A stretch of 40,840 nucleotides of DNA from an uncultured Lachnospiraceae bacterium (GTDB lineage: Bacteria; Bacillota; Clostridia; Lachnospirales; Lachnospiraceae), in NCBI GenBank assembly GCA_910580015.1, contig CAJTVT010000023.1, positions 3,706 to 44,545 on the forward strand. Direction: 5' to 3'. Below are positions 16,818 to 23,439 of this stretch, piece by piece. Below the pieces are notes generated by a model, which worked only from the letters and a program-made list of their open reading frames with translations, was not told the DNA's origin and ran no database searches. The position numbers were made by a program, and so were the translations under genes. Every line of letters begins with the position of its first letter. Within the stretch, counting starts at the first letter, position 1.

Positions 16818-17360
16818 GTGGCAAAAGTAGAATTAAAGCAGCCGATTGTACAGGAAATTGCGGAACAGGTGAAAGACGCACAGTGTGTTGTGCTGGTAGA
16901 CTACCGTGGATTGACTGTGGAAGAAGATACACAGCTGCGTAAGCAGTTGAGAGAAGCTGGTGTCGCATATAAGGTATATAAGAATACATTGATGAATTTT
17001 GCATTCAAGGGAACAGACTTTGAGAGCATGTCTTCTCTGTTGGAAGGTCCAAATGCCATTGCAGTTTCCAAAGATGATGCAACCGCACCAGCAAGAATCC
17101 TTGCAAAGTTTGCAAAGACTGCACCAGCATTAGAGTTAAAAGCAGGTGTCGTTGAGGGAACATTCTATGATACAGATGGAATTAAGACAATCGCGTCCAT
17201 TCCGTCCAGAGACGAATTACTTTCCAAATTCCTGGGAAGCATCCAGTCTCCGATTACTAATCTTGCTCGTGTTCTTAATCAGATTGCAGAACAGGGTGGC
17301 GGAGCAGCAGCGGCAGAAGCAGCAGTAAAAGAGGCTCCGGCTGAAGAAGCAGCAGAGTAA
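16818..17360 (+). CDS. rplJ: Ribosomal protein L10
   Basis: This 180-residue stalk base protein carries L7/L12 dimers on its C-terminal helix. It starts with GTG at 16818 after AAGGAGGTGCACGATTC. Recognisable wording includes VVLVDYRGLTVEEDTQLRKQLREAGV and YKVYKNTLMNFAFKGT. The C-terminus is alanine- and glutamate-rich (GGGAAAAEAAVKEAPAEEAAE), a low-complexity tail seen in many Clostridia. Regulation is by the leader just upstream. Confidence 0.96.
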   Translation: MAKVELKQPIVQEIAEQVKDAQCVVLVDYRGLTVEEDTQLRKQLREAGVAYKVYKNTLMNFAFKGTDFESMSSLLEGPNAIAVSKDDATAPARILAKFAKTAPALELKAGVVEGTFYDTDGIKTIASIPSRDELLSKFLGSIQSPITNLARVLNQIAEQGGGAAAAEAAVKEAPAEEAAE

Positions 17361-17423
17361 GCTTCGGCTGAAACCGAAAGCAACTAATTTCAAAAATATA
17401 ATAACAAATGGAGGTATATCATA

Positions 17424-17801
17424 ATGGCAAAATTAACAACAGCAGAATTTATTGAAGCGATTAAAGAATTAAGCGTATTAGAGTTAAATGATTTAGTAAA
17501 AGCATGTGAAGAAGAATTTGGCGTATCTGCAGCAGCAGGCGTTGTAGTTGCAGCAGCAGGCGGAGATGGCGCAGGTGCAGCAGAAGAGAAGACTGACTTT
17601 AATGTAGAGCTGACAGAGGTTGGCCCAAATAAGGTTAAAGTTATCAAGGTTGTTCGTGAAGTAACTGGTCTGGGTCTGAAGGAAGCAAAAGAGGTTGTTG
17701 ACGGAGCTCCTAAGATTGTAAAAGAAGGCGCTGAGAAGGCTGAGGCTGAGGATATCAAGGCTAAATTAGAAGCAGAAGGTGCAAAAGTAACTTTAAAATA
17801 A
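17424..17801 (+). CDS. rplL: Ribosomal protein L7/L12
   Basis: This 125-residue stalk protein recruits translation GTPases. The N-terminal dimerisation helices (1-35), an alanine/glycine-rich hinge (about 37-55) and the C-terminal domain with VIKVVREVTGLGLKEAKEVVDGAP are all present. ATGGAGGTATATCATA precedes ATG. It is the last gene before a strong terminator. In nearly all Firmicutes rpoB follows, but here rpmJ does. Confidence 0.97.
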   Translation: MAKLTTAEFIEAIKELSVLELNDLVKACEEEFGVSAAAGVVVAAAGGDGAGAAEEKTDFNVELTEVGPNKVKVIKVVREVTGLGLKEAKEVVDGAPKIVKEGAEKAEAEDIKAKLEAEGAKVTLK

Positions 17802-17836
17802 TTGCATTTTTTAATTCAGCACAAGAACACCTTATG

Positions 17837-17880
17837 GCAGGTTTTCTGGATGTTTTGTTTCCAGAGAACCTGCTCTTTTT
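17837..17880 (+). terminator. Strong intrinsic terminator after rplL
   Basis: GCAGGTT plus TCTGGA (from 17837) pairs with TCCAGA plus AACCTGC (to 17873) with a single bulge, followed by TCTTTTT. It closes the rplJ-rplL transcript. The next 170 bases (17881-18054) contain no recognisable gene or remnant of rpoB or infA. Confidence 0.85.
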
Positions 17881-18054
17881 GTCTTGTAGGATCGGTTATC
17901 AAAAGGTCTGAAATTTCCTTGCAGTCCAATTTTGCCAATTTTACACTACAATATGTATCAACGATACGCCGTAGGATTCTTTGACCTATTTCAAAAGCTA
18001 CACCAGTCAAGTGCACATCCATGAATATCCAGGAAAAAATGCGGACAAAAATGC

Positions 18055-18083
18055 TTGCTTTTTCTGAGGCCCAGTGCTATAAT
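18055..18083 (+). promoter_or_regulatory. Strong promoter of the rpmJ-rpsM cluster
   Basis: TTGCTT (18055-18060), a 17-base spacer ending in TGC, and a perfect TATAAT (18078-18083) form a strong sigma-A promoter with an extended -10. The leader of about 95 bases carries a GGGC/GCCC hairpin (about 18138-18152). It makes the rpmJ cluster independent of any upstream spc operon. Confidence 0.8.
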
Positions 18084-18182
18084 GTTAGCTGAACGCTTTT
18101 GGAGCATTGCGTCCACACATCAAAAGATTGTATGGATGGGCGTGGGAAAAGCCCAGTAGGGTAGCAGAAAGGAGGAAACACA

Positions 18183-18296
18183 GTGAAGGTAAGATCATCC
18201 GTAAAACCTATTTGTGAAAAGTGCAAGATCATCAAGAGAAAAGGAAGTATCAGAGTGATCTGTGAGAATCCAAAGCATAAACAGCGTCAGGGATAG
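18183..18296 (+). CDS. rpmJ: Ribosomal protein L36
   Basis: A 37-residue large-subunit protein with zinc ligands in the form CEKCK and CENPKHKQRQG (Cys-Cys-Cys-His). GTG 18183 is preceded by AAAGGAGGAAACACA. The usual upstream neighbour infA is absent; a promoter and the rplL terminator lie upstream instead. A 363-base leader separates it from rpsM. Confidence 0.92.
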   Translation: MKVRSSVKPICEKCKIIKRKGSIRVICENPKHKQRQG

Positions 18297-18300
18297 ACAT

Positions 18301-18659
18301 CCATCATCAGGGGAAAGCAGGCTGATAAGTATTGTTTCATGTCAGCAGACAGGCTTTCCTGTTTATGTTTACAAATTATTTATGTGCGGCTGTAGTGAGA
18401 GGTGCAAGTAACCGTTCTCACTATTCATAATAACCAGCAGGTACGGCTGGAAGGCTGTTCTTTGATACCGAGGGAACAGTGACAGACAGTACAGAGTAGA
18501 CCAGAGTGACAGTATACACACATTTCAGGACGAGCAACCGTAGCTGTATATGGTCAGGCTGATGTCTTGCAGATTCCGTTGCAGATTCTGCTGTAATTTA
18601 TGTGATCATCGAATGGAAGATATTTCCATTTAGTAAAATTATGGAGGTGTACGACACAC
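18301..18659 (+). ncRNA. Structured leader between rpmJ and rpsM
   Basis: No gene fits in these 359 bases. Several stems are visible: GGAAAGC (18312-18318) with GCTTTCC (18353-18359), extended by GCTGA/TCAGC; AGTGAGA (18394-18400) with TCTCACT (18416-18422); and CCAGC/GGCTGG (about 18434-18450). Genes rpmJ and rpsM are usually separated by tens of bases, so a long folded spacer suggests regulation of the alpha operon. I cannot assign it to a known RNA family. Confidence 0.5.
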
Positions 18660-19028
18660 ATGGCTCGTATCGCAGGTGTAGATTTACCAAGAGAAAAACG
18701 TGTTGAGATAGGATTGACTTATATTTATGGTATCGGCAGAGTAAGTTCTAACCGTATCCTGGCAGAGGCAAAAGTAAATCCAGATACTCGCGTCAGAGAT
18801 TTGACAGATGAGGAAGTTAAGAGAATTAGTGAAGTGATTGATAAGACTCAGATAGTAGAAGGTGATCTGAGAAGAGAAATTGCTTTGAATATTAAAAGAT
18901 TGCAGGAAATTGGATGTTATCGTGGAATCCGCCACAGAAAAGGACTTCCTGTTAGAGGTCAGAAGACAAAGACCAATGCAAGAACAAGAAAAGGTCCGAA
19001 GAGAACGGTTGCGAATAAGAAAAAATAG
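18660..19028 (+). CDS. rpsM: Ribosomal protein S13
   Basis: A 122-residue small-subunit head protein contacting tRNA. It begins MARIAGVDLPREKRVEIGLTYIYGIG and ends with the basic GLPVRGQKTKTNARTRKGPKRT tail. ATTATGGAGGTG precedes ATG. It uses AGA and CGT for most arginines, the host pattern. Confidence 0.97.
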   Translation: MARIAGVDLPREKRVEIGLTYIYGIGRVSSNRILAEAKVNPDTRVRDLTDEEVKRISEVIDKTQIVEGDLRREIALNIKRLQEIGCYRGIRHRKGLPVRGQKTKTNARTRKGPKRTVANKKK

Positions 19029-19137
19029 GCATCTGCATGTAGCGGAAGCCTTTCTGTGAGATTCGCAGACAGCTTTGAAATATATATGTTATCGTAACAA
19101 GAGAATATTAATAAGAAGAAAGTAGGTTAGTTTAGAA

Positions 19138-19533
19138 ATGGCGAAAAACACTGCAAAAAAAGTGACAAAAAAGCGCGTAAAGAAAAACGTTGAACGTGGA
19201 CAGGCGCACATTCAGTCATCTTTTAACAATACAATTGTAACAATTACAGATGCTGAAGGAAATGCTTTATCATGGGCAAGTGCAGGCGGTCTTGGTTTTA
19301 GAGGTTCAAGGAAATCTACTCCGTACGCTGCACAGATGGCAGCAGAAACAGCAACAAAGGCAGCTCTTGTACATGGCTTAAAAACAGTAGACGTTATGGT
19401 AAAAGGGCCTGGTTCCGGAAGGGAAGCAGCAATCCGTGCGCTTCAGGCATGCGGCCTTGAGGTAACAAGCATCAAAGACGTGACCCCGGTGCCACACAAT
19501 GGATGCCGCCCGCCCAAACGTAGAAGAGTCTGA
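19138..19533 (+). CDS. rpsK: Ribosomal protein S11
   Basis: A 131-residue platform protein near the 3' end of 16S rRNA. It has the typical HIQSSFNNTIVTITDAEGN, SWASAGGLGFRGSRKSTPYAAQ and the C-terminal DVTPVPHNGCRPPKRRRV. The ribosome binding site is weak for this cluster (GTAGG about 12 bases upstream). The 3' half is more GC-rich than the 5' half, in continuity with the unusual rpsD that follows 19 bases later. Confidence 0.97.
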   Translation: MAKNTAKKVTKKRVKKNVERGQAHIQSSFNNTIVTITDAEGNALSWASAGGLGFRGSRKSTPYAAQMAAETATKAALVHGLKTVDVMVKGPGSGREAAIRALQACGLEVTSIKDVTPVPHNGCRPPKRRRV

Positions 19534-19552
19534 TTAGGAGGTATATGTTAAG

Positions 19553-20146
19553 ATGGCAGTAAATAGAGTTCCCGTTCTTAAGAGGTGCAGGTCCCTTGGG
19601 TTAGACCCCATTTATCTTGGGATTGATAAGAAGTCCAACAGGCAGTTAAAAAGGGCAAACCGGAAGGTGTCTGAATATGGCCTTCAGTTGAAAGAAAAAC
19701 AGAAAGCAAAGTTCATTTACGGCGTATTGGAAAAGCCTTTCCACAATTATTACCTGAAAGCCGACAGGATGAAGGGCATGACAGGTGAAAACCTGATGAC
19801 AATCCTAGAAAGCAGGCTGGATAATGTGGTATTCCGTTTAGGCTTGGCAAGGACCAGGAAAGAAGCAAGGCAGATTGTAGGCCACAAGCATGTTTTGGTA
19901 AATGGCAAGCAGGTAAAAGTGCCTTCTTACTTGGTAAAAGCCGGCGATACCATCGAAATCAAAGAAAAATGCAAAAGTTCCCAAAGGTATAAGGATATCC
20001 TTGAGGTGACTGGCGGCAGGTTAGTGCCGGAATGGCTGGATGCAGACCAAGAAAACCTGAAGGGTACAGTAAAGGAATTACCGAACAGAGAGGCAATTGA
20101 CGTCCCGGTTAACGAAATGCTTATCGTCGAATTATATTCTAAGTAA
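19553..20146 (+). CDS. rpsD: Ribosomal protein S4, atypical codon use
   Basis: A 197-residue primary 16S-binding protein and, in many bacteria, a translational repressor. Residues about 85-150 form the S4 RNA-binding domain (SRLDNVVFRLGLARTRKEARQIVGHKHVLVNGKQV). An N-terminal cysteine remains from the zinc knuckle (KRCRSLG), but the full four-cysteine knuckle is not present. AGGAGGTATATGTTAAG precedes ATG. Of 15 arginines, 11 use AGG, a codon virtually unused in rplJ, rpsM or rplQ here. This suggests that the gene was acquired by recombination from a relative. Confidence 0.96.
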   Translation: MAVNRVPVLKRCRSLGLDPIYLGIDKKSNRQLKRANRKVSEYGLQLKEKQKAKFIYGVLEKPFHNYYLKADRMKGMTGENLMTILESRLDNVVFRLGLARTRKEARQIVGHKHVLVNGKQVKVPSYLVKAGDTIEIKEKCKSSQRYKDILEVTGGRLVPEWLDADQENLKGTVKELPNREAIDVPVNEMLIVELYSK

Positions 20147-20154
20147 ACGTTCAT

Positions 20155-20237
20155 GTTGCTTAGCCAGCCGTCTGGCGGGCCGCATGGCCATCTATACTGT
20201 GGAGGCTTTTGCTTTCGCAGTATCATTAACAAGCAAC
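20155..20237 (+). ncRNA. Multibranched RNA structure before rpoA
   Basis: An outer stem GTTGCTT (20155-20161) with AAGCAAC (20231-20237) encloses three hairpins: GCCAG-CCGT-CTGGC (20163-20176), GGCC-GCAT-GGCC (about 20179-20190) and ATACTG/CAGTAT (about 20194-20223). This three-arm layout sits just ahead of the rpoA ribosome binding site, a suitable place for feedback by S4 or another protein. The family is not recognised. Confidence 0.55.
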
Positions 20238-20263
20238 GATACCCGAAAAGGAGGGACTTTGTA

Positions 20264-21223
20264 GTGTTCGATTTTGAAAAACCAAAAATTGAAATTTCCA
20301 AAATTTCAGAAGACAAAAAGTACGGCCGATTTGTTGTAGAACCACTGGAAAGAGGCTATGGTACTACACTTGGCAATTCTTTAAGAAGAATTATGCTTTC
20401 TTCGTTGCCAGGCGCAGCAGTCAGCCAGGTAAAAATCGAAAGTGTTTTGCATGAGTTCAGTTCTATTCCCGGCGTAAAGGAAGATGTAACTGAGATTATT
20501 ATGAACATCAAGAATCTGGCATTAAAAAACACCAGCCCAACAAACGAGTCTAAAGTTGCTTACATTGAATTTGAAGGCGAAGGCGTAGTCACAGCAGCAG
20601 ATATCCAGGTTGATCCAGATATTCAGGTTTTGAATCCCGATTTGGTGATCGCACATCTCAATGGTGGCGCAGATTCCAGACTTTATATGGAATTGACCAT
20701 TACAAAGGGCAGAGGTTATGTCAGTGCTGATAAGAATAAAAGCGAAGATGTACCCATTGGTGTCATTGCGGTTGATTCTATTTACACTCCCATCGAGCGG
20801 GTAAATCTCACGATTGAAAATACGCGTGTGGGACAAATCACGGATTATGATAAGCTTACATTGGATGTTTATACAAATGGAACTTTGGAACCAGACGAGG
20901 CGGTAAGTCTTGCAGCAAAGGTTTTGAGTGAACATTTGAACCTGTTTATCGATCTGTCAGAAAATGCAAGAACAGCAGAAGTCATGATTGAAAAAGAGGA
21001 TAATGCAAAAGAAAAAGTCCTTGAGATGAACATTGATGAATTGGAGTTATCTGTTCGTTCTTACAATTGTCTGAAGCGTGCAGGAATCAACACGGTTGAA
21101 GAGTTGACCAATCGGACACCAGAAGATATGATGAAGGTTCGAAATCTCGGACGTAAGTCTCTGGAGGAAGTATTGGCAAAATTAAAAGAATTAGGATTGC
21201 AGTTAAACCCTGGAGAAGAGTAG
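20264..21223 (+). CDS. rpoA: RNA polymerase alpha subunit
   Basis: A 319-residue subunit that nucleates polymerase assembly and contacts activators and UP elements. The N-terminal domain (1-230) contains EPLERGYGTTLGNSLRRIMLSSLPGAA. The C-terminal domain (about 250-319) contains SVRSYNCLKRAGINTVEELT and RNLGRKSLEEV. I start at GTG 20264, 8 bases after AAAAGGAGGGAC. The frame stays open to 20153, but those 37 codons fall in the folded leader and are not part of alpha. It is full length for the family. Confidence 0.97.
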   Translation: MFDFEKPKIEISKISEDKKYGRFVVEPLERGYGTTLGNSLRRIMLSSLPGAAVSQVKIESVLHEFSSIPGVKEDVTEIIMNIKNLALKNTSPTNESKVAYIEFEGEGVVTAADIQVDPDIQVLNPDLVIAHLNGGADSRLYMELTITKGRGYVSADKNKSEDVPIGVIAVDSIYTPIERVNLTIENTRVGQITDYDKLTLDVYTNGTLEPDEAVSLAAKVLSEHLNLFIDLSENARTAEVMIEKEDNAKEKVLEMNIDELELSVRSYNCLKRAGINTVEELTNRTPEDMMKVRNLGRKSLEEVLAKLKELGLQLNPGEE

Positions 21224-21422
21224 AAAAAGGAGTTTACTGTAATTTGGGCGAGAGTCCATAAATTATACTCATAGATGGCAGGGTTTGTAAGACCAAAGAG
21301 CGAAGCCCTGTATATCCCATAAAGTGGGATATTGCCTCAATGAGTGGCAGAAAATAGAACAATATTCGCTAAATAAGACCAAAAGGCGTTGGCGGATATT
21401 CCACAAATGGAGGATTTTAACA
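21224..21422 (+). ncRNA. Structured rpoA-rplQ spacer (candidate L17 leader)
   Basis: The 199 bases contain several hairpins: CAGGG/CCCTG (about 21282-21310), a perfect ATATCCCA (21312-21319) with TGGGATAT (21325-21332), and TGCC/GGCA (about 21333-21350). The usual spacer between these genes is short. It may control rplQ separately from rpoA; the family is not recognised. Confidence 0.45.
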
Positions 21423-21959
21423 ATGGCAAAATATAGAAAATTGGGCAGAACTTCTGATCAGAGAAAGGCTTTAATCAGAAATCAAGTTACTGCACTGTTA
21501 TACAATGGCAAGATCGTGACTACAGAGGCTAAGGCAAAAGAGATCCGCAAAGTAGCCGAAGGACTGATTGCAATGGCGGTTAGGGAGAAAGATAATTTTG
21601 AGACCGTGACCGTGACTGCAAAGGTTCCACGTAAGGATGAGAATGGCAAGAGAGTAAAAGAAGTTGTAAATGGTAAGAGAGTTACCGTATATGACGAAGA
21701 AGAGAGGACCATCAAAAAAGACCTACCTTCCCGTTTGCATGCAAGACGTCAGATGAATAAAGTATTATACTCTGTAACATCTGTTCCAACTGAAAACGCA
21801 GGGAAGAAGAAAAACACCAAGAAGATTGACGTTGCTACCAAGGTATTTGACGAGATCGCTCCAAAATATGTTGACCGTAATGGTGGTTACACCAGAATCG
21901 TTAAGATTGGACAGCGTAAAGGTGATGGCGCTTTAGAGGTACTTCTTGAGTTAGTATAA
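21423..21959 (+). CDS. rplQ: Ribosomal protein L17 with internal extension
   Basis: A 178-residue large-subunit protein at the exit tunnel. The N-terminal core (MAKYRKLGRTSDQRKALIRNQVTALLYNGKIVTTEAKAKE) and the C-terminal NGGYTRIVKIGQRKGDGALEVLLELV are canonical. A lysine/arginine-rich insert (about residues 55-130) makes it roughly 55 residues longer than Bacillus L17; such extensions are known in Lachnospiraceae. ATG 21423 follows AATGGAGG; the open frame upstream is leader. A terminator follows, and the usual ecfA/truA genes do not. Confidence 0.95.
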   Translation: MAKYRKLGRTSDQRKALIRNQVTALLYNGKIVTTEAKAKEIRKVAEGLIAMAVREKDNFETVTVTAKVPRKDENGKRVKEVVNGKRVTVYDEEERTIKKDLPSRLHARRQMNKVLYSVTSVPTENAGKKKNTKKIDVATKVFDEIAPKYVDRNGGYTRIVKIGQRKGDGALEVLLELV

Positions 21960-21996
21960 GAATCGGAAGTGTACAACTGATTTAGATAAATTTTAT

Positions 21997-22045
21997 ACCA
22001 TCGGAATGAATATTTGAAATGTATTCTTTCCGGTGGTTGTTTTTT
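21997..22045 (+). terminator. Terminator of the ribosomal cluster
   Basis: ACCATCGGAATGAATA (from 21997) pairs with TATTCTTTCCGGTGGT (to 22037) with one mismatch region, followed by TGTTTTTTG. It is a strong intrinsic terminator 37 bases after rplQ. Confidence 0.85.
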
Positions 22046-22180
22046 GTCACAAGTTGGCGATATATATCTATATACTCTCGATCTGGAAAGGAATCCGGAT
22101 GGAAAAAGCATATTCATAATAAAATGTATTCTTGTAATCTGCCTGATATCTGTTTTTATGGTTGATTTTTTCTCAATACA

Positions 22181-22228
22181 CACAAATTTAATCAACATAC
22201 AATCGGATGTATGCGGTTTAAATTTGTG
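22181..22228. promoter_or_regulatory. Two-step perfect hairpin before the coiled-coil gene
   Basis: CACAAATTTAA (22181-22191) and TTAAATTTGTG (22218-22228) form an 11-bp stem enclosing a second stem, CATACA/TGTATG. A smaller GACAA/TTGTC pair follows. The hairpin is in the 349-base gap between rplQ and the coiled-coil gene and ends 80 bases before that gene. It could be an operator or a leader RNA hairpin. Confidence 0.5.
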
Positions 22229-22308
22229 CACATCTGACAAAAATCTTGTCGCAAAATCAGGTAAAAAGAGAATTTGAGAGTACATAAAGGTTTCAAGGAG
22301 GAAACGCT

Positions 22309-23184
22309 ATGAAAACAACATCATGTCAATATGGCGGACTGCCTGTGGCAGGTATCCAGAACACAGGCGTTTCACGCAATCTCAGTATTTCACAGACGAA
22401 TAAAAAGCGAACGAGTCAGATTCGGAAAAATAATGACAAAAAGCTGCCCAAAAAGCATTTAAATTATAATCCCAGGGAAATTCGTAATGCTTTGATGCTT
22501 GCTTCTAAATCGGAAAGTGCAGGAAGGGTAGTATGCCAGGCGAAAGGGAAATTGAGCAGTTTATTGAAATGCAAAGGTACGGGTATGTATCATGAGAGAG
22601 AGCTTTCCAACGCAATCGTGCATGCAAGGCGTATGGTTCAATGTGCTCAGATGAAAAACCGTAATCTGAAAAAAGAAGAGCAGCTTCAGCGGGGATATGA
22701 AAAAGAAGCGGAGATGGAGAAACAAAATAAGAGGCGGGAGATGAAAACCAAGGTACAACAGAAGAAGCGTGTGCTGGAACAAAAGTTTAAAATGGAAAAG
22801 ATGCAGAATGTCCGCAGACAAAAACAGCATATGGAAGAGATGATCCGAAGGAAGCGTATTCATCGCCTTAGCGAGCAGGGGAAGATGAATGAGGCAGATA
22901 TGGAATATCAGAAAAACATGAATCGAGATTCTGGACAGAACTTTTCTCATGTAAATAATCATACGTTATATCTGCCGCTGGAAGGAGTGGAATTGGAGCT
23001 CAGTGAGGAAGCAGTTGCTATGACAGAAGAACAGCTGAATCATCAGGTGGAAATGATGATTCAGGCGGAGTTAGGAACCATGAGCGCAATGCCAGATCTA
23101 TCTTCCCTGCCTATGGCGGATTTTGCTTCCGGCAGTATGGAAAGTATGGGTGCAGAGCTATCCATGGTAGATGTGGCAGTCTGA
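22309..23184 (+). CDS. Coiled-coil protein of unknown function
   Basis: A 291-residue protein with no recognised domain. The N-terminus is polar and basic with a proline-poor linker (KKRTSQIRKNNDKKLPKKHLNYNPREIRNALMLASKS). The centre (about 110-205) is a highly charged, methionine-rich coiled coil (repeated KEAEMEKQNKRREMK-like heptads). The C-terminus is acidic (LELSEEAVAMTEEQLNHQVEMMIQAELG). There is no signal peptide or membrane segment. AAGGAGGAAACGCT precedes ATG. It stands 255 bases before a FliD-like gene in the same direction, and the two may form a unit. Its last 65 bases are duplicated just beyond the stop. Confidence 0.75.
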   Translation: MKTTSCQYGGLPVAGIQNTGVSRNLSISQTNKKRTSQIRKNNDKKLPKKHLNYNPREIRNALMLASKSESAGRVVCQAKGKLSSLLKCKGTGMYHERELSNAIVHARRMVQCAQMKNRNLKKEEQLQRGYEKEAEMEKQNKRREMKTKVQQKKRVLEQKFKMEKMQNVRRQKQHMEEMIRRKRIHRLSEQGKMNEADMEYQKNMNRDSGQNFSHVNNHTLYLPLEGVELELSEEAVAMTEEQLNHQVEMMIQAELGTMSAMPDLSSLPMADFASGSMESMGAELSMVDVAV

Positions 23185-23249
23185 GTTTTGCTTTCAGCAG
23201 TATGGAAAGTATGTGTGTGAATGCTCTATGGTGGATGTGGCAGTCTGGA
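23119..23249 (+). repeat. Tandem duplication of the gene's 3' end (about 65 bp)
   Basis: The 3' end of the coiled-coil gene (about 23119-23184) is followed directly by a diverged second copy (about 23183-23249). Shared blocks include CAGTATGGAAAGTATG and GATGTGGCAGTCTG. The copy is outside the frame and does not extend the protein. The rest of the 255-base gap up to the FliD-like gene shows no gene. Confidence 0.75.
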
Positions 23250-23439
23250 GATTACAGTTTTTCAGGCATGTCTTTTGGATATTTTTACAGTTTTGTGTCA
23301 CTGCAACGTATATAATTTCAAAAATACGACAATTCACTGTTAAGAAAGTACCAGGAGCGTCCGATATATATGGCAAATACATGGAGTGTTTGTACCCCCG
23401 TGCGTTGCACGATTTCAAGGATGAAAGGAGGGGATTATC

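Noticed and set aside
17816..18022. Minus-strand open frame of 68 codons in the rplL-rpmJ gap
   Set aside because: It reads through the rplL terminator, has no ribosome binding site and shows no similarity to any family I know; I also looked for rpoB or infA remnants here and saw none.
20153..20263. N-terminal extension of RpoA by 37 residues
   Set aside because: The extension lies in the folded leader, has no ribosome binding site and is absent from RpoA; GTG 20264 has a perfect site.
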